From contig NZ_JAINVZ010000015.1 in NCBI RefSeq assembly GCF_019890615.1, positions 1 through 64,000 of the forward strand: 64,000 nt of DNA. The letters run 5' to 3'. Under the pieces are notes generated by a model. That model ran no database searches. It had not been told where the DNA came from and saw only the letters and a program-made list of their open reading frames with translations. This stretch comes from Streptantibioticus parmotrematis. GTDB taxonomy: Bacteria; Actinomycetota; Actinomycetes; Streptomycetales; Streptomycetaceae. Position 1 is the first letter of the stretch. The number at the start of each line of letters is the position of its first letter. The translations under genes and the position numbers were made by a program. Below are positions 1 through 6,993 of the stretch, piece by piece.

Positions 1-789
1 CTCGGCGAGCACTACGGCATGATCGTCTCCGCCCACGACCTCAAGCCCGACCTGCCCGGCGACGCCGCCATGGCCCGCGACCGCATCCGGGCCGGCACCA
101 TGGGCGCCGAAGACATCCTCCACGACCTCGGCGTCATCGGCATCACCTCCTCCGACGCCCAGGGCATGGGCCGCGCCGGCGAAACCGTACGCCGCACTTT
201 CGCCATGGCCGGCAAGATGAAACAGGAACTCGGCCCCCTCGACGGCTCCGGCTCCTTCGGAACAGCCGAATCAGGCGACGACAACGAACGGGTGCTGCGC
301 TACATCGCCAAACTGACGATCAATCCCGCCCTCGCCCACGGTCTCGCCCACGAGATCGGCTCCATCGAGGCGGGCAAGCTCGCCGACCTCGTGTTGTGGC
401 GCCCCGACCACTTCGGCGCCAAGCCGCAGCTCGTCCTCAAGTCGGGCTTCCCCGCCTACGGCGTCACCGGCGACCCCAACGCCTCCACCGACCGCTGCGA
501 ACCCCTCGTGCTCGGCCCCCAGTTCGGGGCCCACGGCGCCACCGCCGCGGACATCTCCGTCGCCTTCGTCGCCGGCGCGGCGGTGTCGAACGGCGACCGA
601 CTGCCCACCCGCAGGCGCCGCGTGGCCGTCCGCGACACCCGTGGCATCGGTCCCGCGAACATGCTGCGCAACCACCGCCTGGGGGCCGTCGACGTCAACC
701 CCGCCACCGGCCTGGTCACCCTGGACGGAGACCCCCTCCAGTCCGACCCCGCCGAGAGCGTCTCCCTCAGCCGCCTGTACTTCCTCTAG
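1..789 (+). CDS. ureC: Urease subunit alpha, C-terminal part (5' end outside window)
   Basis: This is the C-terminal 262 residues of a urease large subunit, the nickel enzyme that hydrolyses urea to ammonia and carbamate in the cytoplasm. The frame is open from base 1. Family landmarks include ILHDLG, the Asp-containing GITSSDAQGMGRAGE stretch (nickel ligand region), RYIAKLTINPALAHGLAHEIGS, GKLADLVLW, and the terminal RLYFL. The mobile-flap stretch reads IVSAHDLKPD, whereas the well-studied enzymes have VCHHLDPD, so the flap Cys and the adjacent catalytic His seem to be replaced. This suggests the divergent urease-alpha paralogue seen in some actinomycetes. The accessory genes are not in the window. 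It converges on the TetR gene across a shared hairpin. Confidence 0.93.
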   Translation, partial: LGEHYGMIVSAHDLKPDLPGDAAMARDRIRAGTMGAEDILHDLGVIGITSSDAQGMGRAGETVRRTFAMAGKMKQELGPLDGSGSFGTAESGDDNERVLRYIAKLTINPALAHGLAHEIGSIEAGKLADLVLWRPDHFGAKPQLVLKSGFPAYGVTGDPNASTDRCEPLVLGPQFGAHGATAADISVAFVAGAAVSNGDRLPTRRRRVAVRDTRGIGPANMLRNHRLGAVDVNPATGLVTLDGDPLQSDPAESVSLSRLYFL

Positions 790-805
790 GCGGCGGCACA
801 GGACC

Positions 806-835
806 GCGGTGGCACGGCCCGGGTTGTGCCACCGC
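806..835. terminator. Bidirectional hairpin between ureC and tetR genes
   Basis: A perfect 10-bp stem, GCGGTGGCAC at 806-815 and GTGCCACCGC at 826-835, closes a 10-nt loop. It lies in the 51-bp gap between two convergent genes, where it could terminate both. There is no T-tract on the plus side. Confidence 0.6.
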
Positions 836-840
836 AGTTG

Positions 841-1425
841 TCAACGCTGATTCCCGAGCCGGACCAGCTCCGCGTCGATGGCCTCCTTCATCAGCGTCCG
901 GGCATGCGCCAGCGGGAGGCTCCCGCTCAGCCACCGCGTGCTCAGCCCCTCCACCAGAGCCGTCAACCGCTCCGCGGCCTGAGCCAACGCCCCCGCTCCT
1001 GCGACGGGGTGCAGCTTGCCCAGCAACTCGGCGACGTCCTGCACCCACACCAGCGTCGCGCGGGCCAGGTCCTTGCGCAGCTCCGGCTCGAACACAGCGC
1101 TGGCCCGCAGTTCTCCCCAGGCGGTGCTGTTCTCCCGCACTTCCGGGGAGTCCTGGAACTCCAGAAGCAGGGTCTGCTCCAGCTCGCCGCGAGCATCCAG
1201 TGACGAGGCGTCCGCAACGCGGTCGGTCGTGTAGCGCTCGGCCCGGTCGTTGATGAAGTCGAGAGTGGCCCGCAGAATGCCCTGGCGGTTCTTGAAGTGG
1301 TAGTAGATGAGCGCGGTGGAGACTCCCGCCTCCGCCGCGAGTTCTTCGACCCGCAGCCCGCGGACCCCGTGCCGGGCAATGACCCTGGCTGCCGCTTCCA
1401 GCATCGTCGTTCTACGGTCGGCCAC
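841..1425 (-). CDS. TetR/AcrR family transcriptional regulator
   Basis: A 194-aa one-component repressor of TetR type. Residues about 9-51 form the N-terminal helix-turn-helix, including RVEELAAEAGVSTALIYYHF, which matches the family signature well. The rest is an all-helical ligand and dimerisation domain with no recognisable ligand signature. The start codon is GTG (complement of 1423-1425), with a purine-rich AAGGTGCGAG stretch upstream. Length is typical for the family. The gene converges on ureC. No divergent partner is intact, because upstream lies only a transposase remnant, so its target is unknown and it may regulate only itself. Confidence 0.9.
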   Translation of the reverse strand: MADRRTTMLEAAARVIARHGVRGLRVEELAAEAGVSTALIYYHFKNRQGILRATLDFINDRAERYTTDRVADASSLDARGELEQTLLLEFQDSPEVRENSTAWGELRASAVFEPELRKDLARATLVWVQDVAELLGKLHPVAGAGALAQAAERLTALVEGLSTRWLSGSLPLAHARTLMKEAIDAELVRLGNQR

Positions 1426-1545
1426 GATCTCGCACCTTACACACGTGAGGGACTAACTGAAAATATAGTCGACGCCCTGCTCGTCCGCGCGAGCCAAGCC
1501 CTCAGGGCCGCGCTGACAGGCCCCGGCCCTCCGCCGGTGGGCGCC

Positions 1546-1635
1546 CGACGCGGCACCGCCCACGGTTCCGGCCTGGGCAAGGTGCGCTGGGTTGTCGAGG
1601 GCGTCTTCGCCTGGCTGCACCAGTTCAGGATCACG
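1546..1635 (+). pseudogene. Remnant of an IS5-like transposase C-terminus
   Basis: In one frame the DNA encodes GLGKVRWVVEGVFAWLHQFR, which resembles the C-terminal DDE-transposase signature G-x-V-R-W-V-V-E-R-T-F-A-W-L of IS5-type elements. Homology stops immediately on both sides and no inverted repeats are visible, so it is a decayed fragment. It marks old mobile-element activity at the border between the urease/TetR segment and the plasmid replication region. Confidence 0.6.
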
Positions 1636-1681
1636 ACGCTGTGTCCGATCAATCCGAACCGGCTGAGAAGCGTCGCCTGCT

Positions 1682-1758
1682 CCTCTGTTCCTCTGTTCCT
1701 CTGTTCCTGGGACTTTTCAGGGACTTCCAGCGCTGTCCGAGGGACTTCCAAGGGACTT
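1682..1758. repeat. Iteron-like repeats: 3x CCTCTGTT then 4x GGGACTT
   Basis: Three perfect tandem 8-bp units CCTCTGTT occupy 1682-1689, 1690-1697 and 1698-1705. GGGACTT then occurs at 1709, 1720, 1741 and 1752, with spacings of 11, 21 and 11 bp. That is about one, two and one helical turns, so all copies face the same side of the DNA. Such phased repeats are typical of initiator or regulator binding sites. The nearest downstream genes encode HTH proteins (2286-4372). An origin or operator role is inference. Apart from this, the transposase remnant and two hairpins, I see nothing in 1426-2285. Confidence 0.45.
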
Positions 1759-1791
1759 CTCGCGGCCTGACGCGGCAAGCTCCTGAAAGAT

Positions 1792-1829
1792 CGGAAAGGA
1801 CCTCCGACGCAGGTCAGAGGCCCTTTCCG
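1792..1829. other. Strong hairpin, unknown role
   Basis: A 17-nt arm at 1792-1808 pairs with 1813-1829 (15 of 17 positions) around the 4-nt loop GCAG. It lies just downstream of the phased repeats. It could be a terminator or part of an origin. Confidence 0.45.
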
Positions 1830-2165
1830 AGGCAAAGCCGCAGGCGGCGACAGACGAGTCGTGCTGTACGCCGGGTTCATCGGCCCCACCCTTCCGACCT
1901 GGGCCTTTGTGAGTCGAAACGGTTTGTGACCTGCTAGGACGGGTTGCAGAGGCGATCGAAGGCAGTCAGAGGAAAACGCTCTGATTCGACCCCGATTCGA
2001 CCCGGGGCGCTCGGAGCCCACCAGAGGCAATCGCCGCTGGTGGGCCCCAGCTCCCGCTCAGTCGGTCGGGGTCGGGCAGCGCCGGACCCCGATGGCGTTG
2101 CCGAGACCGACCTTGGTCGTGCTTGCGGCGGGGACGTCTGCCTTCGGCCGGTGCCGGGCATACGA

Positions 2166-2193
2166 AAGCCTCCAGGACAGGTCCTGGAGGCTT
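2166..2193. terminator. Perfect 12-bp hairpin upstream of the rep-like gene
   Basis: AAGCCTCCAGGA (2166-2177) pairs perfectly with TCCTGGAGGCTT (2182-2193) around loop CAGG. It lies about 90 bp before the 2286 gene. The form suggests a factor-independent terminator or attenuator that isolates that gene from upstream transcription. Confidence 0.5.
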
Positions 2194-2285
2194 CGCTGGC
2201 ACCGATTGGAGGTCGGTTCCGGACACCACCCGCAGTTCTTGGCGGGACGGGGCGGTGTCCCTGTCTTCAATGAGACCAGACCAGA

Positions 2286-3803
2286 ATGCCACAGCACCAA
2301 GGGATGCCGCACTCCCTTCACGACGCCTTTCAACCGTCTATATCGCAGTCCAAGGCAGTCACAGCCCCTCACCTGGGGCTCAGTCAACTACCGCGTGCAG
2401 CAGCAGACTTGATCTTGTATGGCGATCTCACGGGCCGCTATGCGATCGGCAGCTACACCACATCCGGGGGGCCCGGCAAGGCGCCGGTCGCCCGTACCGA
2501 GCAGCGAGGCGTTGCCGAGCACGGTCACCGGGTAACGGCGGCCATCGCCTGCCATGTTGCTCGCGTCGGCGGCACCCCGGATCAGCTGGCCGGCCTACTC
2601 CTTCACACAGACCACGAGGGCGGACGCCACGCCCGCTACGTGGCGCTCCGCTCCGGACACAGCCGAGCCCTCAACTACATCCACCGAGTATGGGCCAGCG
2701 CGTCCCAGGCAGTAAGCAACTCCTTTGCTATCCATTCGCGGTTCGACTCCCACGGTCTGCTGGCCACCGTGCGAAGTCGTGCGGAGACCACGCCCTGGCC
2801 AGGAGAGCGCGGCCGCACGGCGCTCCGTGTACTGGCCGCGCATCTCGACTTCGCCGAGGCAGCGGGTGGGCCTCTTCACTTCGCCAGCGAGCGTCAGACC
2901 GCTGAAGCGGCGGGGTTGTCACGCTCTGCAGTCCGAGCTGCTTACGCGACCGTCCTCAGACCGTACGGCTGGTTGCGGCGACTTCGTGCGGGGCATGGGC
3001 GCGAAGGCTCCACCTGGTATCTCGGTGGCGGAGCTCATTCTCAGGTTTCCGCCGAGTCTTGCCTTCAGACCACTCAGTTCCCCCCCGACCGGGAACTTGA
3101 GGAGTGGGCTCCACCTGAGATGAGGCAAAGGGCAGAGATCGATTCCCGTGTGGTCAGCCGGCTGATGCCGCATGATGCCTTTGCCCGCGAAGGCTTGGGC
3201 AGCTCGGCTCTGGTCATTGTCGCGGCTCTCAACATCCAGCCTGCCCAGACGGTCGGCGAACTCATCGCCACGTCTTCGGTATCCCGAGCTACGGCATACC
3301 GGTCCTTGCGCACTCTAGTGAGCTACGGGCTCGTACTTCACGATGGCGAAGTCTGGCACCTTGCTCCCCGCGCCATCGAGGGCCTCGGGGGCGAGAAGCC
3401 GGGCCGGGAAGCCCTAGGGAGCTGCTCTAGGGGCTGGGACGTAGTCGCCGAAGGCTGTGGCTCAGCAGGGGTCTCGGCCCGGCGACATGCCCTGCACGCG
3501 AAGGAACGCGCAGCCTACCTCCGGGTTCTTGAGCATCTCGCCGAACGCCGGACGCCCGCCGCTGTCGTCGAACGCGACGGGCACCTCGTCCTGGTCCCCC
3601 GTCCGGCGCCTGACGAGGTTCCCCCCAACTGGCGAGGTCCCGCAGGAACCGTCCTGGACCCGTCCACCGGGCGGATCGACACCCAGTGGCGCGTAGCGAC
3701 CGATGGCCGACTGATCCTCATCACCCCTGCCGATCAGCGCACTTACGACGAACTGGCAGCCGCACACGCGGTGGCCTTGACCGAATGGGAGACGGCCTCA
3801 TGA
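2286..3803 (+). CDS. Putative plasmid replication-region HTH protein
   Basis: A 505-aa basic protein that I do not recognise with certainty. Two winged-HTH-like segments are visible. One is near residues 200-245 (TAEAAGLSRSAVRAAYATVL, then a basic wing). The other is near 320-355 (VGELIATSSVSRATAYRSLR, then a beta-wing), in MarR/GntR style. The C-terminal 100 residues are a separate, mixed alpha/beta domain. No good Shine-Dalgarno precedes the first ATG, so the true start may lie further in. The stop overlaps the next gene (ATGA at 3800-3803), so the two are translationally coupled. Phased repeats upstream and a ParA locus downstream make a replication-initiator or copy-control role plausible, but this is inference. 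Confidence 0.6.
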   Translation: MPQHQGMPHSLHDAFQPSISQSKAVTAPHLGLSQLPRAAADLILYGDLTGRYAIGSYTTSGGPGKAPVARTEQRGVAEHGHRVTAAIACHVARVGGTPDQLAGLLLHTDHEGGRHARYVALRSGHSRALNYIHRVWASASQAVSNSFAIHSRFDSHGLLATVRSRAETTPWPGERGRTALRVLAAHLDFAEAAGGPLHFASERQTAEAAGLSRSAVRAAYATVLRPYGWLRRLRAGHGREGSTWYLGGGAHSQVSAESCLQTTQFPPDRELEEWAPPEMRQRAEIDSRVVSRLMPHDAFAREGLGSSALVIVAALNIQPAQTVGELIATSSVSRATAYRSLRTLVSYGLVLHDGEVWHLAPRAIEGLGGEKPGREALGSCSRGWDVVAEGCGSAGVSARRHALHAKERAAYLRVLEHLAERRTPAAVVERDGHLVLVPRPAPDEVPPNWRGPAGTVLDPSTGRIDTQWRVATDGRLILITPADQRTYDELAAAHAVALTEWETAS

Positions 3804-4372
3804 ACCCGAAGTCCCTGAAAGATCAGCTCGCAGGCGGGCCAAGCTTCGCGTCGAGCCTGCGACGTCGATACGAAGCTGGCGCAACCGTAGCTGAGTTGGT
3901 GGCCGAGACCGGGCTTTCCCATGGCACCGTCGTCAACCGTCTGCACCAGGCCGGAACGATCATGCGCGCTCCCTGGGAGACACGCCGCATGCGGGAGGAC
4001 CCGGAGCGCGCGGCTGCACGCAAGCGACTCGCCATCCGTCTACGCCGCCTCTACGAAAGCCACGGAGCCACCCTCGCAGAACTCGCCGCGGCCGGGGCGG
4101 GGTCGCCTCGCAATGCTCGCCGTCTGCTTTTGGACGCCGGCGCGACTCTTCGCACCACGCAGGAGACTATTCGCCTTCGCTCCATCAACCGGACCGAAAC
4201 ACATCGCAGACTGCTGGCATCGGTCCGATCGCAGTACGAAGCCCGCGTTCCGGTGGCGCAGATTGCCATGAACCACGGCTATTCAATCGCCACCATCTAC
4301 AGGTTGCTTCGCCAAGCCAAGACCCCGATGCGGTACCGAAATCCGCAAACCAGGACGGCATCGAGGTCATGA
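3800..4372 (+). CDS. Protein with three tandem helix-turn-helix repeats
   Basis: A 190-aa protein of three similar units at about residues 20-56, 81-118 and 140-176. Each runs as an aromatic-containing helix (RRRYEAG, RRLYESHG, RSQYEAR), a resolvase/Hin-like HTH (for example VAELVAETGLSHGTVVNRLHQAG) and a terminal A-x-T-x-M/L-R. The start is ATG 3800, overlapping the previous stop by ATGA, which implies coupled expression. Three HTH units in one chain suggest binding to an array of spaced short sites, such as the phased GGGACTT repeats 2 kb upstream. That link is inference. Partner and function are unknown. Confidence 0.75.
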   Translation: MNPKSLKDQLAGGPSFASSLRRRYEAGATVAELVAETGLSHGTVVNRLHQAGTIMRAPWETRRMREDPERAAARKRLAIRLRRLYESHGATLAELAAAGAGSPRNARRLLLDAGATLRTTQETIRLRSINRTETHRRLLASVRSQYEARVPVAQIAMNHGYSIATIYRLLRQAKTPMRYRNPQTRTASRS

Positions 4373-4499
4373 GTTCTCCGGCCTCCCCGCAACCACCGTA
4401 CCCCCTGAAACGAGCGCCGCCTGACCTTCTTGGCGATGAGGCCTATCTATATCGCCACCACAGGACGTTCTCCTCTATACCAACCGAAGGAATCAGCGA

Positions 4500-5207
4500 A
4501 TGAAAGAACTAACCCGCCGTAAGGTGCTACTACGAGTAGCCCGCCCCTGGGAAACCGTCGTGTTCGTTATCGGCATGCTGAAAGGCGGTACCGGTAAGAC
4601 CACTAGCGCCTTCTTCATCGCCGTCTACTGCGCCGTCGTCCTGGAGATACCCACCCTTCTCCTTGACGCGGACAAGGGCAGCCAGTCCGCTTATGACTGG
4701 TACAAGGTTGCTCTCGCTAGCGGGATCGAAATCCCGCCTCTCCTTACCGTGGAGCGGTACCCATTTGACGACATCGCCGAGTACATCCGCGCCAAGCGCG
4801 CTCACTACGGTGCGATCGTCGTCGATGCGGGAGGTGGTGACGCGTCACTGTTCCACGAAGCGGTGACGGAAGCTGATCGACTCATCGTGCCAGTGGCGCC
4901 GACCAGGATCGAACGTCGAAAGCTGGTCGCTACTTTTGACGAAGCCGACCGTGCTGCGGCTCGCAGCGAAAGGAATGTCACGGCTCACCTCGTCTTGGTC
5001 AAGGCAGACGACCGCACCAGCCTGCCCGGCACGGCAAAGAATGCCCTGCTGAACCCTGTCAAGGGCGAAGGGATCGGCCCGGGCCACGAAGACGCCTACC
5101 CCCTCACTGAAACCGTCATCCATTCCTGGGTCCACTACATGGATGCTTTCGGTTCAATCCCTGACGAACTCGCTGAATACGGTGCACTGATGGAGGAAAT
5201 CGCATGA
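4500..5207 (+). CDS. parA: ParA-family partition ATPase
   Basis: A 235-aa ParA/Soj/MinD-type ATPase for plasmid segregation. The deviant Walker A motif KGGTGKTT spans residues 28-35 and contains the signature first lysine. A second motif, LLLDADKGSQSA, follows near residue 53, and VVDAGGGDASLF (Walker B/switch region) near 105. No N-terminal HTH is present, so it is the short type-Ib-like form. Such ATPases usually rely on a separate small DNA-binding partner for autoregulation. GAAGGA lies 8 nt before ATG 4500. The stop overlaps the start of the partner gene by ATGA at 5204-5207, giving a compact two-gene operon closed by a hairpin. Confidence 0.9.
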   Translation: MKELTRRKVLLRVARPWETVVFVIGMLKGGTGKTTSAFFIAVYCAVVLEIPTLLLDADKGSQSAYDWYKVALASGIEIPPLLTVERYPFDDIAEYIRAKRAHYGAIVVDAGGGDASLFHEAVTEADRLIVPVAPTRIERRKLVATFDEADRAAARSERNVTAHLVLVKADDRTSLPGTAKNALLNPVKGEGIGPGHEDAYPLTETVIHSWVHYMDAFGSIPDELAEYGALMEEIA

Positions 5208-5818
5208 CCGAGAAGAGCAAGCCTCCGACCCGCCGCCGACCCGCCGGCCGCGTCCTGGGTGCGACGAAGGCTTCCGTGCCGCCACCGTCTGCGGAGCTGA
5301 CGCGCGAGCAGCTCGAAGCCGAGGAGCCGAAGAGGCAGGCCGCGGACCCAGCGCCTCCTACCTCCGTGAAGGGGGAAGCGCTCACCCAAGCTGAGGTCCA
5401 CGACTCCGTCGACGGTCCGGCGGTCGGCCCCGACACATCGCATCGCCAAGGCGAAGACGGCCGCCAGGCGAACCTGGCGTCGGCTGAAGTAGCCGTCTCC
5501 GCAGCCCCGCAGCCGTTCCCCGTGGGCGGAACTCCGACGAGCACCGATCGCCCGCTTCCCGCCCCGGATCCGTCCCCCGACGAAGGCACCGCGACCTGGG
5601 TCCCTGGGCCCGGAAGGCCTGAAAACATTCCGTCCCTTCGAGAGGTGCTGAATCAGCGAGTCATCACGCGGGAAAGTCTCGACGCCAGCGTGGCATCACA
5701 GCTCCGTTTGAAGAAGCGGATAAAACGCTTTGCCCTGGACAATGATGTGGACCACCTGCCCATGGGCGACATCGTCTCGGTTGCCATAGACGAATGGCTG
5801 TCCACCCGAGGTTACTGA
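5204..5818 (+). CDS. ParB-type partner with disordered N-terminus and RHH-like C-terminus
   Basis: A 204-aa protein coupled to parA by an ATGA overlap. Residues 1-150 are proline-, alanine- and charge-rich and look disordered. The last 36 residues (LKKRIKRFALDNDVDHLPMG, then DIVSVAIDEWLSTRGY) look like a ribbon-helix-helix DNA-binding and dimerisation unit. The next gene (5924) ends in a clearly related segment. Its position as second gene after a short ParA fits a small centromere-binding protein, although the length is unusual for this class. The likely target is the 8-bp repeat array at 5873-5906. A perfect 12-bp hairpin follows the stop. Confidence 0.75.
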   Translation: MTEKSKPPTRRRPAGRVLGATKASVPPPSAELTREQLEAEEPKRQAADPAPPTSVKGEALTQAEVHDSVDGPAVGPDTSHRQGEDGRQANLASAEVAVSAAPQPFPVGGTPTSTDRPLPAPDPSPDEGTATWVPGPGRPENIPSLREVLNQRVITRESLDASVASQLRLKKRIKRFALDNDVDHLPMGDIVSVAIDEWLSTRGY

Positions 5819-5830
5819 CCCCCAGTCTTC

Positions 5831-5862
5831 GGGTGCGCCGCCAGCGAGACGGCGGCGCACCC
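5831..5862 (+). terminator. Hairpin terminator after the parA operon
   Basis: GGGTGCGCCGCC (5831-5842) pairs perfectly with GGCGGCGCACCC (5851-5862) around loop AGCGAGAC. It begins 12 nt after the partner-protein stop codon. There is no T-run, which is common for GC-rich actinomycete terminators. Confidence 0.7.
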
Positions 5863-5872
5863 GGAGCCCTCC

Positions 5873-5906
5873 AATAGTCGAATAGTCGGCCGAATATTCG
5901 ACTATT
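5873..5906. promoter_or_regulatory. Four symmetric 8-bp repeats: operator/centromere candidate
   Basis: AATAGTCG at 5873 and again at 5881, then GC, then CGAATATT at 5891 and CGACTATT at 5899. The right half is the inverted form of the left with one base changed. The block is AT-rich in a GC-rich setting. It lies between the two RHH genes, 18 bp before the ATG of the second. Tandem and inverted 8-bp half-sites are the usual target layout for RHH partition proteins and repressors, so it could serve as operator, centromere or both. Confidence 0.65.
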
Positions 5907-5923
5907 GATTTTAGGAGCAACGC

Positions 5924-6226
5924 ATGCGCGACATCTCACGTCAAGTTAAGCAACTGCGCGATATCGCGCGGGCACTAGAAGAGCAGCAGGCGTTGACCGA
6001 GGATCCGCTCTCTGTACATCCGGAAACCCAGGGGCTGCTTAATTCACGCCACACGAAACGAGGTCAGTTCAACTACGCCGTCCCAATCGATCTCGCCCTT
6101 CAGCGTCGGGTTCGCCAGTACCACGCAGATCATGAAGTACCTCACGGCGACATTGTCGCCATGGCCCTCGATGCCTGGCTGCGGGCCAAAGGGTATCCGC
6201 CACCCAAAAGGACTTCGACTAAGTGA
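5924..6226 (+). CDS. Small ribbon-helix-helix-type DNA-binding protein
   Basis: A 100-aa protein. Residues about 59-91 (LQRRVRQYHADHEVPHGDIV, then AMALDAWLRAKGY) closely match the C-terminus of the ParB-type protein at 5204-5818, with the shared pattern hxxRVxxY-x-D-x-x-V-PxGDIV-x-hALDxWL-x-x-x-GY. The upstream half is charged and helical. TTAGGAGC gives a clear ribosome site 9 nt before ATG 5924, directly after the four 8-bp repeats. It therefore probably binds those repeats, either repressing its own operon or competing with the larger paralogue. The stop overlaps the HNH gene start (GTGA at 6223-6226). Confidence 0.75.
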   Translation: MRDISRQVKQLRDIARALEEQQALTEDPLSVHPETQGLLNSRHTKRGQFNYAVPIDLALQRRVRQYHADHEVPHGDIVAMALDAWLRAKGYPPPKRTSTK

Positions 6227-6870
6227 CAAGCCATCGCAACCCCGGCGAATTCAACTTCACACCCTCTCAGTTTGAGCAACTGCCCTTAGACTGGGGAATC
6301 GCGGAAAGAATGGAACAGTTATCAATTCTCGGGCCGCCTCAACCAGTCCGAGTCAGTTCGGCGCTATGGGAGGTCTGGACCCAGGATAGCAGCGTCATCG
6401 AACGCTTCGAATCCAAACGTTACCGGCGGCGGGATAACCAGTGCTGGCCATGGCTGGGGGCTGTGAGTTCAACCGGCCATGGCTCATTCCGTGCTACTAG
6501 CCTTCCTGGCCACGGGAGACGAGGTACGGTGCCCGCCCACCTCTACGCCTTTCAGTTGGCCAACGGCCCTATAGCGAAATTCGGTTGGTCCAGGACCGAC
6601 GACCTAGAAGTCTGTCATAAGTGCGACTCTCACGGCTGCACTAACCCCGCCCACCTGCGCCTGGGCTCGTCATCCGAGAACCGAACCGAATGGGCCTCTC
6701 GGCGAGGCGATCCGAACGGACCTCTTGCTGACATCCGAGGTCCTGCCGGGCGGACCCGTGCGATCGCTGAAGCAGTTCGCTACGGACTTAAGCACCATGA
6801 ATCACGGGAGTTGATCGACGCACGCATTCGCACAGCAGAGCTTGCCGGGCTCCCCTGGACCTTATGGTAA
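6223..6870 (+). CDS. HNH endonuclease-like protein
   Basis: A 215-aa protein. Near residues 128-150 it carries CHKCDSHGCTNPAHLRLGSS, the second half of a zinc-binding HNH motif (C-x2-C-x4-C-x-N-P-x-H-L). This form is common in homing-type HNH nucleases of phages and plasmids. Upstream, CWPWLGAVSSTGHGSF, then a basic stretch and AHLYAFQLANGPIA, resembles the N-terminal half of the same domain, with AHLYAF placing a candidate first His. The start is GTG 6223, overlapping the RHH gene stop by GTGA, so it belongs to the RHH operon. It may be a free-standing homing endonuclease or a restriction-like nuclease. Confidence 0.8.
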   Translation: MTSHRNPGEFNFTPSQFEQLPLDWGIAERMEQLSILGPPQPVRVSSALWEVWTQDSSVIERFESKRYRRRDNQCWPWLGAVSSTGHGSFRATSLPGHGRRGTVPAHLYAFQLANGPIAKFGWSRTDDLEVCHKCDSHGCTNPAHLRLGSSSENRTEWASRRGDPNGPLADIRGPAGRTRAIAEAVRYGLKHHESRELIDARIRTAELAGLPWTLW

Positions 6871-6918
6871 TGCCACGGGATGATGATTTCTGGCGGCTCT
6901 TCCCTCCGAACAACCGCC

Positions 6919-6928
6919 CGTTATAACG
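6919..6928. promoter_or_regulatory. 10-bp perfect palindrome upstream of the helicase gene
   Basis: CGTTATAACG, AT-rich in its centre, lies 65 bp before the helicase start, in the 123-bp gap after the HNH gene. It may be an operator or part of a promoter. The evidence is its symmetry alone. Confidence 0.25.
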
Positions 6929-6993
6929 TCTGATTTGGTCTAGCTGTCCGCCATCGCTTGCCTGGAAGACCTGTTCCCTGAGTAAAGGAGAAA

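Noticed and set aside
1930-2010. Possible tRNA or attachment site near the left border (repeated GATTCGACCC)
   Set aside because: No cloverleaf can be drawn around it on either strand, and no matching copy is seen at the other border.
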